Shown: one piece after another, positions 18,333-27,478 of the stretch
How positions within the stretch are numbered: position 1 is the first letter of the stretch
How the letters are laid out: each line of letters opens with the position of its first letter
Source of the DNA: JAGXLC01 sp041686375
GTDB lineage: Bacteria > Bacteroidota > Bacteroidia > Bacteroidales > UBA12077
Direction of reading: 5' to 3'
DNA: 64,000 nt
Assembly: GCA_041686375.1 (NCBI GenBank)
Contig: JAWLEB010000005.1
Location: forward strand, 1 to 64,000
The notes under the pieces: model-generated
Seen by the model: only the letters and a program-made list of their open reading frames with translations
What the model was told of the DNA's origin: nothing
The model's database searches: none
Program-made: the position numbers and the translations under genes

Positions 18333-18725
18333 ATGAACTTATGGCTTAGTGACATATCATTTGATTTTACAGCAATATACGGACAAGGGGTTACGATAGC
18401 TATTGTTGGCTATGTGGTTGTTTTCTTTGCACTGGTGTTATCATTTGTTGTTTTTTCCAATCTTCCACGGATCGTTTATTACAAAACCCGGAGTGCATAT
18501 CGAAAAGAGAGAAAGAGAGCTAAAGAGAAACACAAAGATACTAAGGACGATTTGCATATCCCAGCAGATGTAACTGCTGCAATAGCTAGTGCTTTGTACT
18601 TGCATTTTAATGAACTTCATGATCCGGAAAGCAATATTCTCACTATTGAGAAAGTCCGCAAAAGGTATTCTCCCTGGAGTTCTAAAATTTATGGATTAAG
18701 AGAGTGGCCACATAAAACATTCTAA
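18333..18725 (+). CDS. OadG-like delta/gamma subunit of Na+-pumping decarboxylase
   Basis: A 130-aa protein with one membrane span at about 20-44 (GVTIAIVGYVVVFFALVLS), then a highly basic stretch (YRKERKRAKEKHK) and a soluble tail ending REWPHKTF. This matches OadG/MmdD-type subunits, which anchor the carboxyltransferase to the membrane beta subunit. The C-terminal tail with ADVTAAIASALYLHF is the form seen in Bacteroidota. It lies 14 bp after mmdA and 15 bp before the biotin carrier gene. Confidence 0.88.
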   Translation: MNLWLSDISFDFTAIYGQGVTIAIVGYVVVFFALVLSFVVFSNLPRIVYYKTRSAYRKERKRAKEKHKDTKDDLHIPADVTAAIASALYLHFNELHDPESNILTIEKVRKRYSPWSSKIYGLREWPHKTF

Positions 18726-18740
18726 TAATTAAAAATAAAA

Positions 18741-19169
18741 ATGAAGAAATTTAAATTCAAAATACGAGGCAATACTTACGACGTTGAAATCAAAGAGTTT
18801 GAGGATAATCTTGCCAGAATAGAGGTTAATGGGACATTGTATGAAGTTGAAGTTGAGCAGAAGGAGGTTACCAAATCAAAGACGCCTAAGTTAGTGCGCT
18901 CAGATATACCAACGAAAAGAACCGACAGCAAAATTAAAAAATCTGTAAGTAGTAGAGCTACACAGGTAAAAGCACCTTTGCCGGGCAATATCTTTAAAAT
19001 TCTTGTCAAGGAAGGAGATGCAGTGAAAAAAGGTGACAAACTGATGATTATGGAAGCAATGAAAATGGAGAATAATGTTTTGGCTGAGAAAGATGGGCAA
19101 GTTGCTGCTATAAAAGTGAAAGAAGGTGATTCAGTATTACAGAATGACGTACTGGCAGAAATAGAGTAA
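18741..19169 (+). CDS. mmdC: Biotin carrier protein of methylmalonyl-CoA decarboxylase
   Basis: A 142-aa biotinyl-domain protein. Lys108 in MEAMKMENN is the biotinylation site. The C-terminal domain (about 74-142) is the biotin carrier; the N-terminal 45 residues form a small beta-rich region seen in stand-alone carriers, and a Ser/Lys-rich linker (about 46-73) joins them. This linker lacks the Pro/Ala-rich stretch of the Veillonella protein. It carries carboxybiotin between the alpha subunit and the membrane beta subunit. Confidence 0.93.
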   Translation: MKKFKFKIRGNTYDVEIKEFEDNLARIEVNGTLYEVEVEQKEVTKSKTPKLVRSDIPTKRTDSKIKKSVSSRATQVKAPLPGNIFKILVKEGDAVKKGDKLMIMEAMKMENNVLAEKDGQVAAIKVKEGDSVLQNDVLAEIE

Positions 19170-19216
19170 AAAATGGGGCGTAAAAAAATGGCGTATAAGC
19201 TGCTGATACCTTTATT

Positions 19217-19245
19217 AAGCGAAAGTTTTGTCATTCGCTTTTTCT
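19217..19245 (+). terminator. Terminator-like hairpin inside the decarboxylase operon
   Basis: AAGCGAA (19217-19223) pairs with TTCGCTT (19234-19240) and is followed by TTTTCT. It lies in the 157-bp gap between mmdC and mmdB, so it may reduce readthrough into the membrane subunit gene. Confidence 0.5.
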
Positions 19246-19326
19246 AATGAGTTTTTTTCATTATAGACAATCTTTAAACAAATTTGATGATAAACAGCCT
19301 GTAAAAGGTCAATAAATAATAAACGA

Positions 19327-20865
19327 ATGAACTATATGAATAGAATATTATTAACCTTTTCCTTACTTTTAATTGGCTCATTTTTAACGCTTTCTTATAG
19401 TCAGGAAGGAATTGATTTCTCTAATGAAGAGATTGCTGAAGAGATAACAAAAGGAAGATGGTTGAATAAATCTGGAGGATATAAACGAAGTGAGGATAGC
19501 GATAAGACGGTGAAGAGATATAAAGGATTGCAATTTGAGGTAGATGGAACTTGCTACCTGGATTCCTCGAAAACAAAATATTACGGTGAGTGGACTATTA
19601 CAGAGGATAACAAGATTGCCATTGAATTTGATGATCAGGAACTTGGAGAATACAAAGGATATTTAGCCGGGGAAAAGGAGCTTGTGTTTCGCGGAGAAAA
19701 ATATAAAAAGTATTCAAGGCCTGTTGCAGGATTAATTAACTTCTATGAATATACAGGCTTTGGTAATGTTGCCTCTGGAAATATTATAATGCTTTTTGTT
19801 GGATTGTTTTTTATTTTCCTTGCGATAAGGTATGAGTATGAGCCACTGCTTTTAATTCCAATAGGGGTTGGCATAATCATAGGTAATATTCCTTTCTTCC
19901 AAGCGGAAGGTTTTAATTTGCAACTGGGCATTTATGAAGAAGGAAGTGTCTTGAATTATTTGTATTTTGGAGTTCGGCAAGGAATTTACCCACCATTGAT
20001 TTTTCTGGGAATAGGCGCAATGACCGATTTTAGTTCGCTGATTTCAAATCCCCGTCTCATGTTACTTGGAGCTGCGGCACAGGTTGGTATCTTTTTGACT
20101 TTTCTGGGTGCATTGGCTTTAGGGTATACACCTGCTGAATCTGGCGCCATAGGAATTATTGGGGGAGCTGATGGGCCTACAGCGATTTTCCTTTCTTCTA
20201 AGTTGGCTCCGCATTTGATAGGGCCGATTGCCATAGCTGCTTATTCATATATGGCTCTTGTACCAGTGATCCAACCTCCATTTATGTATCTGCTGACTTC
20301 GAAACGTGAGCGCAGAATTGTAATGAAATCACCCCGCTCTGTTTCCAAACTGGAGAAGATATTATTCCCTATAATTGGATTGTTGCTTACAGCCTATATC
20401 TCACCCAGTGCATTACCATTGTTGGGTATGTTATTCTTTGGAAATATTTTGAAAGAATCTGGAGTAACAAGAAGGTTAGCTGAAACAGCAAGCCACTCAC
20501 TGATTGACATTGTAACTATTTTATTAGGATTGACTGTGGGCGCTTCAACTCAGGCTAATGTGTTTCTGACTCCAAAATCATTGATGATATTTGGCTTAGG
20601 GGCATTATCCTTTATGATAGCAACCATAGGAGGTTTACTCTTCGCTAAGTTAATGAATCTGTTTCTTCGCGGCGAAAATAAAATTAATCCCTTGATAGGT
20701 GCTTCCGGTGTTTCTGCAGTTCCTGATAGTGCCAGAGTGGTACAGCACGAGGGATTAAAAGCAAATCCAAATAATCACCTTTTGATGCATGCTATGGCAC
20801 CTAATGTGTCAGGTGTAATTGGCTCAGCAGTAGCCGCCGGTATTTTGATTAGTTTCTTAATGTAA
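19327..20865 (+). CDS. mmdB: Na+-translocating decarboxylase beta subunit with N-terminal extracytoplasmic domain
   Basis: Membrane subunit that decarboxylates carboxybiotin and exports Na+. The family core starts near residue 140 (YEYTGFGNVASGNIIM, then EPLLLIPIGVGIIIGNIP). The GGADGPTAIF signature with Asp282 lies in the ion path, and GASGVSAVPDSARV is the second conserved motif. About ten membrane segments follow. Unlike the roughly 375-aa OadB/MmdB proteins, this one has 512 aa: a signal-like segment (1-25) and a soluble region (26-130) with a lipocalin-like pattern (GRWLN, GLQFEVDGTCYLD, YYGEWTITEDNKIAIEF). Separated from mmdC by 157 bp with a terminator-like hairpin. Confidence 0.92.
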   Translation: MNYMNRILLTFSLLLIGSFLTLSYSQEGIDFSNEEIAEEITKGRWLNKSGGYKRSEDSDKTVKRYKGLQFEVDGTCYLDSSKTKYYGEWTITEDNKIAIEFDDQELGEYKGYLAGEKELVFRGEKYKKYSRPVAGLINFYEYTGFGNVASGNIIMLFVGLFFIFLAIRYEYEPLLLIPIGVGIIIGNIPFFQAEGFNLQLGIYEEGSVLNYLYFGVRQGIYPPLIFLGIGAMTDFSSLISNPRLMLLGAAAQVGIFLTFLGALALGYTPAESGAIGIIGGADGPTAIFLSSKLAPHLIGPIAIAAYSYMALVPVIQPPFMYLLTSKRERRIVMKSPRSVSKLEKILFPIIGLLLTAYISPSALPLLGMLFFGNILKESGVTRRLAETASHSLIDIVTILLGLTVGASTQANVFLTPKSLMIFGLGALSFMIATIGGLLFAKLMNLFLRGENKINPLIGASGVSAVPDSARVVQHEGLKANPNNHLLMHAMAPNVSGVIGSAVAAGILISFLM

Positions 20866-21325
20866 TATAAGGAATATTGAGATATTAGGTGCTTGTAGCC
20901 CTGATTATTGAATAGAAAAACACCTTAATTAACTTATAATTTATTCTGAATAATGCTCCTCCCAATTTATGGAGAGGAGCATTTGATTTTAAGAAACGTC
21001 AGGGAAAAGATTTTAACTAAGGCTTCACTGATAACTTTAGCTATATATACATTTTTTGTTGTTTTTACTATGGGTATATTGTTTTACGATGAAACTGTAC
21101 TAATTATATTTTTTAATTCGAATATGAATTTTTTTAGAGGTAAAAAAGAGGAAGACTACCCTTTATTTATAATCTTTATGACAAAATTGCAGCTTTTTGA
21201 TCACAATGCTTCTTGTTTTAATCTTAATTTTTATTGGCATATTTATTGTAATTTTGTGTCTGTTAATAAATGAAATTATATAGATATATAGTTATAATTA
21301 AAATATAAATAAAAATCTGATAATT
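20866..21325. other. 460-bp AT-rich intergenic region
   Basis: Contains the terminator at 20952-20983 and otherwise AT-rich DNA. The 106-codon plus-strand frame at 20953-21273 overlaps that terminator and is judged spurious. No RNA gene or repeat recognised. Confidence 0.5.
20952..20990 (+). terminator. Intrinsic terminator of the methylmalonyl-CoA operon
   Basis: AATGCTCCTC (20952-20961) pairs perfectly with GAGGAGCATT (20974-20983), 12-nt loop, followed by TGATTTTA. It lies 87 bp after the mmdB stop. Confidence 0.7.
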
Positions 21326-22366
21326 ATGGCATTATTTAAAAAAATGGAAAATGGACCTAAAGATGATGGAAGCAAGAAGGATTTGAATGGTAATATAGAA
21401 AAGGTAAAAGTATTGATTATTGGCTCTGGTCCGGCAGGATATACAGCAGCTATATATGCAGCAAGAGCTAATCTAGAACCGGTACTATATGAAGGTCTTG
21501 AACCCGGAGGGCAATTGACGACTACAACTGATGTGGAAAATTATCCGGGATATCCGGAAGGAATTAAAGGACCTGAGATGATGGAGGATTTCAAGAAGCA
21601 AGCCCAGCGTTTTGGTACGGATGTTCGCTTTGGTATTGCTACCGGAGTAGACTTTTCTAAACAGCCCTATACAGTGACGATTGATGACAATAAGACCGTT
21701 CAGGCAGATGCTGTCATAATAGCTACCGGTGCATCAGCTAAATACTTAGGTTTAGAATCGGAGGAAAAGTTTAAAGGGAAAGGTGTTTCTGCTTGTGCTA
21801 CTTGTGATGGTTTCTTCTATAAAGGACAGGATGTTGCAGTAGTGGGCGGTGGAGATACGGCTGCTGAAGAAGCGCTCTACCTTGCAGGGATATGTAACAA
21901 AGTTTATATGATTCACCGCAGAGATGAGTTGAGGGCATCCCGAATTATGCAACAAAGAGTCCTTAATTCAAAAAATATTGAAGTATTGTGGAATTCTGAA
22001 ACAAAGGAAGTCCTTGGAAATGATGATGGTGTGACCGGTGTAAGGTTGTTAAAAAACACTACAGGAGAGGAATACGACATCAATGTTACCGGGTTTTTCC
22101 TTGCTATAGGACATAAGCCCAATTCTGACATTTTTGCCGATTATCTGAAAATGGATGAAACAGGCTATGTCATCACTGAATCCGATAGTACTAAAACAAA
22201 TATCGAAGGAGTGTTTGCATGTGGAGATGTGCAGGATAAAATATATCGTCAGGCTGTTACCGCAGCAGGCTCTGGTTGTCAGGCCGCTTTGGAGTCTGAA
22301 CGGTATCTGTCTTCTAAAGAATTTGAGGAGTCTGCTAAAAAAGAAACTTCTGAGAAACAAGAATAA
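21326..22366 (+). CDS. trxB: Thioredoxin-disulfide reductase
   Basis: FAD- and NADPH-dependent reductase of thioredoxin. FAD-binding GSGPAGYTAAIYAARA is at about 33-48, the redox-active pair Cys157-Cys160 in CATCDG, the NADPH-binding GGGDTAAEEA near 174, and the final FAD contact FACGDVQDKIYRQAVTAAGSGCQAA. Length is 346 aa against about 310-320 for most TrxB. The excess is a charged N-terminal extension of about 25 residues and a short Lys/Glu-rich tail. An internal ATG at codon 7 could be the true start, but even that leaves an extension. Confidence 0.94.
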   Translation: MALFKKMENGPKDDGSKKDLNGNIEKVKVLIIGSGPAGYTAAIYAARANLEPVLYEGLEPGGQLTTTTDVENYPGYPEGIKGPEMMEDFKKQAQRFGTDVRFGIATGVDFSKQPYTVTIDDNKTVQADAVIIATGASAKYLGLESEEKFKGKGVSACATCDGFFYKGQDVAVVGGGDTAAEEALYLAGICNKVYMIHRRDELRASRIMQQRVLNSKNIEVLWNSETKEVLGNDDGVTGVRLLKNTTGEEYDINVTGFFLAIGHKPNSDIFADYLKMDETGYVITESDSTKTNIEGVFACGDVQDKIYRQAVTAAGSGCQAALESERYLSSKEFEESAKKETSEKQE

Positions 22367-22425
22367 ACATTCGCGCTTGCTGAGAAAAAGAAGGAAAAAT
22401 ATGTTTATAACATTGTAATTCAAAT

Positions 22426-22460
22426 AAAAAGAGGCAGCAAGATCACAACCTCTTTTTTTC
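22426..22460. terminator. Bidirectional terminator between trxB and the SPT-like gene
   Basis: AAAAAGAGG (22426-22434) pairs with CCTCTTTTT (22449-22457), with T runs on both strands. The flanking genes converge on it. Confidence 0.8.
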
Positions 22461-22489
22461 TGATTATCTTGATATAACAATATTCTTTA

Positions 22490-23734
22490 TCAACTCACTT
22501 TTGCAATATGCTCGGATTTATATTTACCGTCTTTTAATTTTTTATATACTTCTTTGAATGCCTTAATTGTATAATCTACATCTTCCAAAGTATGTCCTGC
22601 TGTTGGAATTAACCTGATTAATAATTCTCCTTTAGGAATTACAGGATAAGTAACTAATGAGCAGAAAATGTTATAATTTTCCCGTAAATCCATCGTAATA
22701 TTGGTACCTTCAGGTACACTTCCTGAAAGATATACCGGTGTAACGGGAGATTCTGTATTGCCCAGGTTAAAACCGGCTTCTTTTAGTCCTGATTGTAGCC
22801 TTTCTACCACTTTCCACATTTTTTCTCTTAATTCAGGTTTATTCTTAAGCAGTTCCAGTCTTTTTAATGCACCTATTACCATTGGCATGGGCAGAGATTT
22901 GGCAAATGTTTGAGACCTCATATTGTATCTTAAATAATTTACAACATACTCTTCAGATGCAACAAAAGCTCCTATACCAGCCATTGCTTTTGCAAAAGTT
23001 GCAAAATAGAGATCAATTTTTTCCTGTACATCAAAATATTCCCCTGTTCCAGCACCAGTTTTTCCCATTGTTCCAAATCCATGGGCATCATCTACTAGAA
23101 GTCGGAAATCATATTTCTCTTTAAGCTTTGTTATTTCGTTCACTTTTCCAAGGTCTCCCGCCATACCAAAGACTCCTTCAGTTATGACAAGAATTCCTCC
23201 ATTATTTTTTTCCGCCAGTTTGGTGGCCCGTTGAAGTTGCTTTTCTAAATTTTCAATGTTATTGTGCGGAAAAACATAACGTTTACCCATATGGAGTCTT
23301 AATCCGTCAAGAATACATGCATGTGCTTCGGAATCATAAACTATGACATCATTACGGGTAACAAGTGCATCGATAATTGACAGCATTCCCTGGTATCCAT
23401 AGTTTAGTAAGAATGCATCATCTTTACCAACAAATTCCGCCAATTGCTTTTCAAGCTCTTCGTGCTTGCTTGTTTGGCCTGACATCATCCGGGCTCCCAT
23501 GGGATACCCCATTCCATATTCTTCTGCAGCTTGTGCATCTGTTTTTCTTACCTCGGGATGATTTGCCAAACCTATGTAGTTATTCAAACTCCAGGTTAAT
23601 ACTTCTTTACCTCTGAACTTCATCCTTGGAGTTATTTCTCCCTCTAACTTGGGAAAAGCAAAATAACCATGAGCCTCTTCCATATATTGCCCTAATGGGC
23701 CCATGTCCTTTTTGATTTTTTTGAATATATCCAC
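22490..23734 (-). CDS. Serine palmitoyltransferase-like alpha-oxoamine synthase
   Basis: PLP-dependent enzyme of the alpha-oxoamine synthase group (SPT, BioF, KBL), 414 aa. Lys249 in FATFAKAMAG is the PLP lysine, DDAHGFGTMG carries the PLP-ring Asp, and MGARMMSGQTSKHEELE is the substrate-binding segment. The long N-terminus (MGPLGQYMEEAHGYFAFPKLEG) and the Bacteroidota form GKEVLTWSLNNYIGLANHPE match proteins assigned as serine palmitoyltransferase, the first step of sphingolipid synthesis (serine plus palmitoyl-CoA). No bio genes or threonine dehydrogenase lie nearby, which argues against BioF and KBL. The exact acyl substrate cannot be told from sequence. Confidence 0.75.
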   Translation of the reverse strand: MDIFKKIKKDMGPLGQYMEEAHGYFAFPKLEGEITPRMKFRGKEVLTWSLNNYIGLANHPEVRKTDAQAAEEYGMGYPMGARMMSGQTSKHEELEKQLAEFVGKDDAFLLNYGYQGMLSIIDALVTRNDVIVYDSEAHACILDGLRLHMGKRYVFPHNNIENLEKQLQRATKLAEKNNGGILVITEGVFGMAGDLGKVNEITKLKEKYDFRLLVDDAHGFGTMGKTGAGTGEYFDVQEKIDLYFATFAKAMAGIGAFVASEEYVVNYLRYNMRSQTFAKSLPMPMVIGALKRLELLKNKPELREKMWKVVERLQSGLKEAGFNLGNTESPVTPVYLSGSVPEGTNITMDLRENYNIFCSLVTYPVIPKGELLIRLIPTAGHTLEDVDYTIKAFKEVYKKLKDGKYKSEHIAKVS

Positions 23735-23884
23735 TTTGCTGCTAAGTTTTTAATTTTTACTAAATGCCCTTTTATTAAGTGACAAAAGTAGGTTTTTTTT
23801 AATAATTTTCAAATCAGGGAAAATAATTTATTACATTATCACGTTTTTAGACACTTTTCATTTTATTATTTCAAAGGAAAAATT

Positions 23885-23892
23885 TATTTTTG
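23885..23892 (+). promoter_or_regulatory. Putative -7 box immediately before bamD
   Basis: TATTTTTG fits TAnnTTTG and ends only 4 bp before the bamD ATG at 23897, which would give a leaderless or nearly leaderless mRNA. No clear -33 element was found. Confidence 0.45.
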
Positions 23893-23896
23893 CAAG

Positions 23897-24706
23897 ATGT
23901 TTAGGAAAAATTTCAAAATATTATTAGGCATTCTCATTATCGGGGGAGTTTTTACTTCCTGCGAGTATGAAAAGTTACTTAAAAGTTCCAACTACAAGCG
24001 AAAGTATGATAAAGCTCTGGAATATTACCATGATGAGGATTATTCCAAGGCGATAGGACTCTTTGAGCAAATTAACCCTTCTTTAAAGGCAACTAACAAA
24101 GCAGATACAGTCCATTTCTATTTGGCAAAAGCCTATTATGAAACTAAGGACTACATATTGGCTAAAAATTATTTTCAGGAATTTTACAGAACCTTTGGCG
24201 ATCACAGTTGGGCTGAAGATGCACAATTTTTAAGTGCATATTGTGATTATCTTTTATCACCAAGACCAAGTCTCGATCAAAGCAATACGAGAGAGGCTAT
24301 CAATGGCTTTCAGATGTTTATCAGACGATATCCTGGGAGTGATAAGGTACAAGAAAGTCGCGAATTAATAGAGGACTTGCAAAATAAATTAGCGGAGAAA
24401 TCTTATATTGCTGCCCGTCTTTATTATGATATGGAAGATTATAAAGCAGCCATTATTGCATTGAACAATTCACTAAAAGATTATCCTGAGAGTCCTTACA
24501 GGGAAGAAATTAGATTTCTTATTCTTAAATCCAAATTTTTATTAGCTTCAAATAGTGTAAAACAGAAAGAAGAAGAAAGATTTCAGTCTGCATTAGATGA
24601 ATATTATACTTTTATAGACCAATACCCTGATAGTGAATACCAAAAAGAAGTAGAGAAAATTTACGAAGTAACACAAGAAAAATTAAATAACAAAAGCGGA
24701 ACCTAA
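23897..24706 (+). CDS. bamD: Outer-membrane assembly lipoprotein BamD
   Basis: Lipoprotein of the BAM complex that inserts beta-barrel proteins into the outer membrane. The signal peptide ends in a lipobox GVFTSC, making Cys27 or a close neighbour the lipidated residue. The rest is a chain of TPR-like helices: YDKALEYYHDEDYSKAI, HFYLAKAYYETKDYILAKNYF, the SYIAARLYYDMEDYKAAI repeat and SALDEYYTFIDQYPDSEY, as in BamD. It is followed after 2 bp by rpoZ, the usual Bacteroidota arrangement, and so is cotranscribed with it. Confidence 0.92.
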   Translation: MFRKNFKILLGILIIGGVFTSCEYEKLLKSSNYKRKYDKALEYYHDEDYSKAIGLFEQINPSLKATNKADTVHFYLAKAYYETKDYILAKNYFQEFYRTFGDHSWAEDAQFLSAYCDYLLSPRPSLDQSNTREAINGFQMFIRRYPGSDKVQESRELIEDLQNKLAEKSYIAARLYYDMEDYKAAIIALNNSLKDYPESPYREEIRFLILKSKFLLASNSVKQKEEERFQSALDEYYTFIDQYPDSEYQKEVEKIYEVTQEKLNNKSGT

Positions 24707-24708
24707 AT

Positions 24709-25059
24709 ATGGACTACAAAAAAACAAATGCTTCAACCAATACAATCACCCGTAATATAAAACAACTGGAAAAAGGGGTTGATAACATTTATGAAGCAAC
24801 AGTGATTATTTCAAAAAGAGCCAGTCAAGTTTCAGCAGAACTTAAAGAAGAGCTGAACAGTAAATTGGAGGAATTTGCTTCATACACCGATAACCTTGAA
24901 GAGATTTTTGAGAACAAGGAACAAATTGAAATCTCTAAGTTTTATGAGAGGTTACCTAAACCTACTCTGATTGCTTTACAGGAGTTTTTGGAAGGGAAAA
25001 TTTATTACAGAAATCCTAAAACGGGCAATGAAAATACCAATATTAAAGAAGAGCAATAA
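24709..25059 (+). CDS. rpoZ: RNA polymerase omega subunit (Bacteroidota type)
   Basis: Small subunit that helps assemble RNA polymerase by holding the beta' subunit. The 116-aa sequence has the omega core helix NIYEATVIISKRASQVSAEL, in which ISKRA is the counterpart of the VAKRA motif, within the divergent Bacteroidota family. The acidic middle (about 43-65) and Asn/Glu-rich tail are typical of this branch. Its place between bamD and coaBC is the standard one. Confidence 0.9.
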   Translation: MDYKKTNASTNTITRNIKQLEKGVDNIYEATVIISKRASQVSAELKEELNSKLEEFASYTDNLEEIFENKEQIEISKFYERLPKPTLIALQEFLEGKIYYRNPKTGNENTNIKEEQ

Positions 25060-25067
25060 ATAAAGGG

Positions 25068-26273
25068 ATGTTATTAAAAGATAAAAATATCCTTCTGGGA
25101 ATTACAGGTAGCATAGCAGCTTATAAGGCTGCTATGCTTGTTAGATTATTAGTGAAAGAGGGAGGATCAGTAAAAATAATAATGACCCAGTATGCCAAGG
25201 AGTTTATTACTCCGCTTACAATGGCAACATTGTCTAAAAAACCTATTCTTGTTGATTTTTTTAATCCCGAAAATGGAGAATGGAATAGCCATGTGAACCT
25301 TGGTGAATGGGCTGATTTATATCTTATAGCGCCTGCTACAGCCAATACCATGGGTAAAATGGCAAATGGAATCGCTGATAATTTATTGCTTTCTACCTAT
25401 TTGTCAGCAAAGTGTAAAGTTATGATAGCGCCTGCAATGGACCTTGATATGTATCAGCATCCGGCTAACCTGAAAAATATAGAGACACTTAAATCTTACG
25501 GTAATCTCTTTATTGAACCTACATCAGGGGAACTGGCAAGTGGTTTGTCGGGCAAAGGCCGAATGGAGGAACCGCAGATTATTCTGGATAAGGTTGTGGA
25601 TTTCTTTCAATCAAAAAAAAAACTAAAGAATAAAAAATTTGTCGTCACAGCAGGTCCTACCTATGAGAATATCGATCCAGTCAGATTTATAGGGAATTAT
25701 TCCTCTGGTAAAATGGGTTTTGCCATTGCTGAAGAATTGAATGATCAGGGAGCTGAAGTAACTTTGGTTACCGGACCATCCAATTTAAAAATGAATAGGA
25801 GTTCAGTTAATATTGTCCGTATTAATTCTACCGAAGAGATGTTTGAGGAAGTTACCGACCTGTTTCCTGAAATGGATGGAGCTGTTCTCGCGGCTGCTGT
25901 AAGCGATTTTAAAGCGGGGAGAATTTCAGAAAAAAAGATGAAACGTAGAAAAGAGAATATTACAATTGAATTAGAACCGACAAAGGATATAGCAAGTGAG
26001 TTAGGCAGTATGAAAAAGAAAGAACAGCTTTTAGTTGGTTTTGCCCTGGAGACTGATCATGAAGAACAAAATGCAAAGAAAAAAATTGAAAGTAAAAATC
26101 TGGATTTTATCGTCTTGAATTCTTTGAGAGATAAGGGGGCTGGTTTTCAGACAGATACCAATAAGATAAAAATTATTGATAAACATAATAAAATTGTTGG
26201 TTTTGAGTTGAAATCAAAAAAGAAAGTTGCCAAGGATATCGTTGATAAGATTGGGGAATGGTTTAATCGATGA
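25068..26273 (+). CDS. coaBC: Bifunctional phosphopantothenoylcysteine decarboxylase/synthetase
   Basis: Makes 4'-phosphopantetheine in coenzyme A synthesis. The N-terminal CoaC half has the FMN-binding GITGSIAAYKA, the APATANTMGKMANGIADNLL segment and PAMDLDMYQHP. The C-terminal CoaB half starts near 190 with TAGPTYENIDPVRFIGNYSSGKMG and includes the AAAVSDFKAG motif and the LVGFALETD motif. The 401-aa length is normal. 8 bp after rpoZ in the conserved cluster. Confidence 0.95.
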   Translation: MLLKDKNILLGITGSIAAYKAAMLVRLLVKEGGSVKIIMTQYAKEFITPLTMATLSKKPILVDFFNPENGEWNSHVNLGEWADLYLIAPATANTMGKMANGIADNLLLSTYLSAKCKVMIAPAMDLDMYQHPANLKNIETLKSYGNLFIEPTSGELASGLSGKGRMEEPQIILDKVVDFFQSKKKLKNKKFVVTAGPTYENIDPVRFIGNYSSGKMGFAIAEELNDQGAEVTLVTGPSNLKMNRSSVNIVRINSTEEMFEEVTDLFPEMDGAVLAAAVSDFKAGRISEKKMKRRKENITIELEPTKDIASELGSMKKKEQLLVGFALETDHEEQNAKKKIESKNLDFIVLNSLRDKGAGFQTDTNKIKIIDKHNKIVGFELKSKKKVAKDIVDKIGEWFNR

Positions 26274-26421
26274 TCAGAGCACTTTAATTGAATTAAATAG
26301 ACAAAATTATCTGTTCAAATTCAGAAAAATATAACATAACAATATATAACAGTCCGGTTTTCTCATCATTTCTTAATAAATTTCAAGTTTCTTAAACGGA
26401 TACTTAACAAAAGGCAATCTC

Positions 26422-27321
26422 ATGAAGAAGATAATTTTCATACTGTTTTTTGCTCTATACACAGGTACTGCTTTTACTCAAGAATTGCGGTGTAATGTAC
26501 AGGTTTTGGCTTCTCAAATTCAAGGAACCAATAAAGAGGTTTTCAGAACCTTACAGGAGGAAATTAATGCTTTTATGAACAATACTATTTGGACTGATGA
26601 CGATTTTCAGGCTAATGAAAGAATTGAGTGTAAAATTTTGTTAAACCTCAAAGAACGATCAGGCGATGAATTTAGTGGAACAATACAGGTAAGTTCCAGA
26701 AGACCGGTCTATAATTCTTCTTATAGTACCACTATAATTCAAAATAAGGATAATGATTTATCTTTCAGATATGTAGAGAATGAGCCACTCGAGTTTGATA
26801 TTAACTCATATAAATCCAATTTGACCTCAATTTTAGCTTATTATGCCTATGTCATTATCGGTATGGATTATGATTCATTTTCACCGAAGGGGGGAACACC
26901 GCATTTTAAAAATGCAGAGAAAGTGGTAAATGAAGCGCAAAATTCAAAATATGAAGGATGGAAATCATATGAGAGTAGGAAAAACCGTTATTGGTTTGTT
27001 GAAAATGTACTTGATGATGGATATTCCGGGGCAAGGGAGTTTGTTTACAGGTATCACAGAGTTGGCCTTGATAATATGTATGACAACCCATCTAAAGCAA
27101 GACAGAATATAATAGAAGCGCTGGAGCTACTGCAAAAGATCCACAGAGAGCAACCTGATCCATATTTGTATTATACGAATCTTTTGATTGATACAAAATC
27201 AAATGAGTTTGTTAATGTTTTTTCGGAAGGTGACATGAACCAGATGAAAAGGGTTTATGAAATATTATCGGAAATTGATCCGTCCAGAAGTGATCGTTAT
27301 GAAAAAATTACACAGAGATGA
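26422..27321 (+). CDS. DUF4835-family secreted protein
   Basis: A 299-aa exported protein of a family restricted to Bacteroidota, nearly always next to coaBC and recN. An N-terminal signal peptide (about 1-19, ending GTAFTQE) is followed by ELRCNVQVLASQIQGTNKEVF, FMNNTIWTDDDFQANERIEC and the central LAYYAYVIIGMDYDSFSPKGGTPHF, all family hallmarks. The C-terminal half is helical and ends with SEIDPSRSDRYEKI. Function is not established; a periplasmic or outer-membrane role is likely. A 148-bp gap to coaBC holds no visible feature. Confidence 0.88.
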   Translation: MKKIIFILFFALYTGTAFTQELRCNVQVLASQIQGTNKEVFRTLQEEINAFMNNTIWTDDDFQANERIECKILLNLKERSGDEFSGTIQVSSRRPVYNSSYSTTIIQNKDNDLSFRYVENEPLEFDINSYKSNLTSILAYYAYVIIGMDYDSFSPKGGTPHFKNAEKVVNEAQNSKYEGWKSYESRKNRYWFVENVLDDGYSGAREFVYRYHRVGLDNMYDNPSKARQNIIEALELLQKIHREQPDPYLYYTNLLIDTKSNEFVNVFSEGDMNQMKRVYEILSEIDPSRSDRYEKITQR

Positions 27322-27478
27322 CATAAATTTTGTTAGTTAATTTGATATAGCGACTCGTTTGATATTTTTGATATGTCTGTTTTAAAAATATTCGAAAGAG
27401 AGCGTTCCTTATTTTATTTTTATCTTTATTTTTATAATGTTATTCCAATCGTAAAAGTTTTCGGTAAAATTTTTTTAT

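Noticed and set aside
20953..21273. 106-codon plus-strand ORF after mmdB
   Set aside because: It begins inside the terminator hairpin of the decarboxylase operon and its product is a mix of chance hydrophobic and AT-driven residues with no family likeness.
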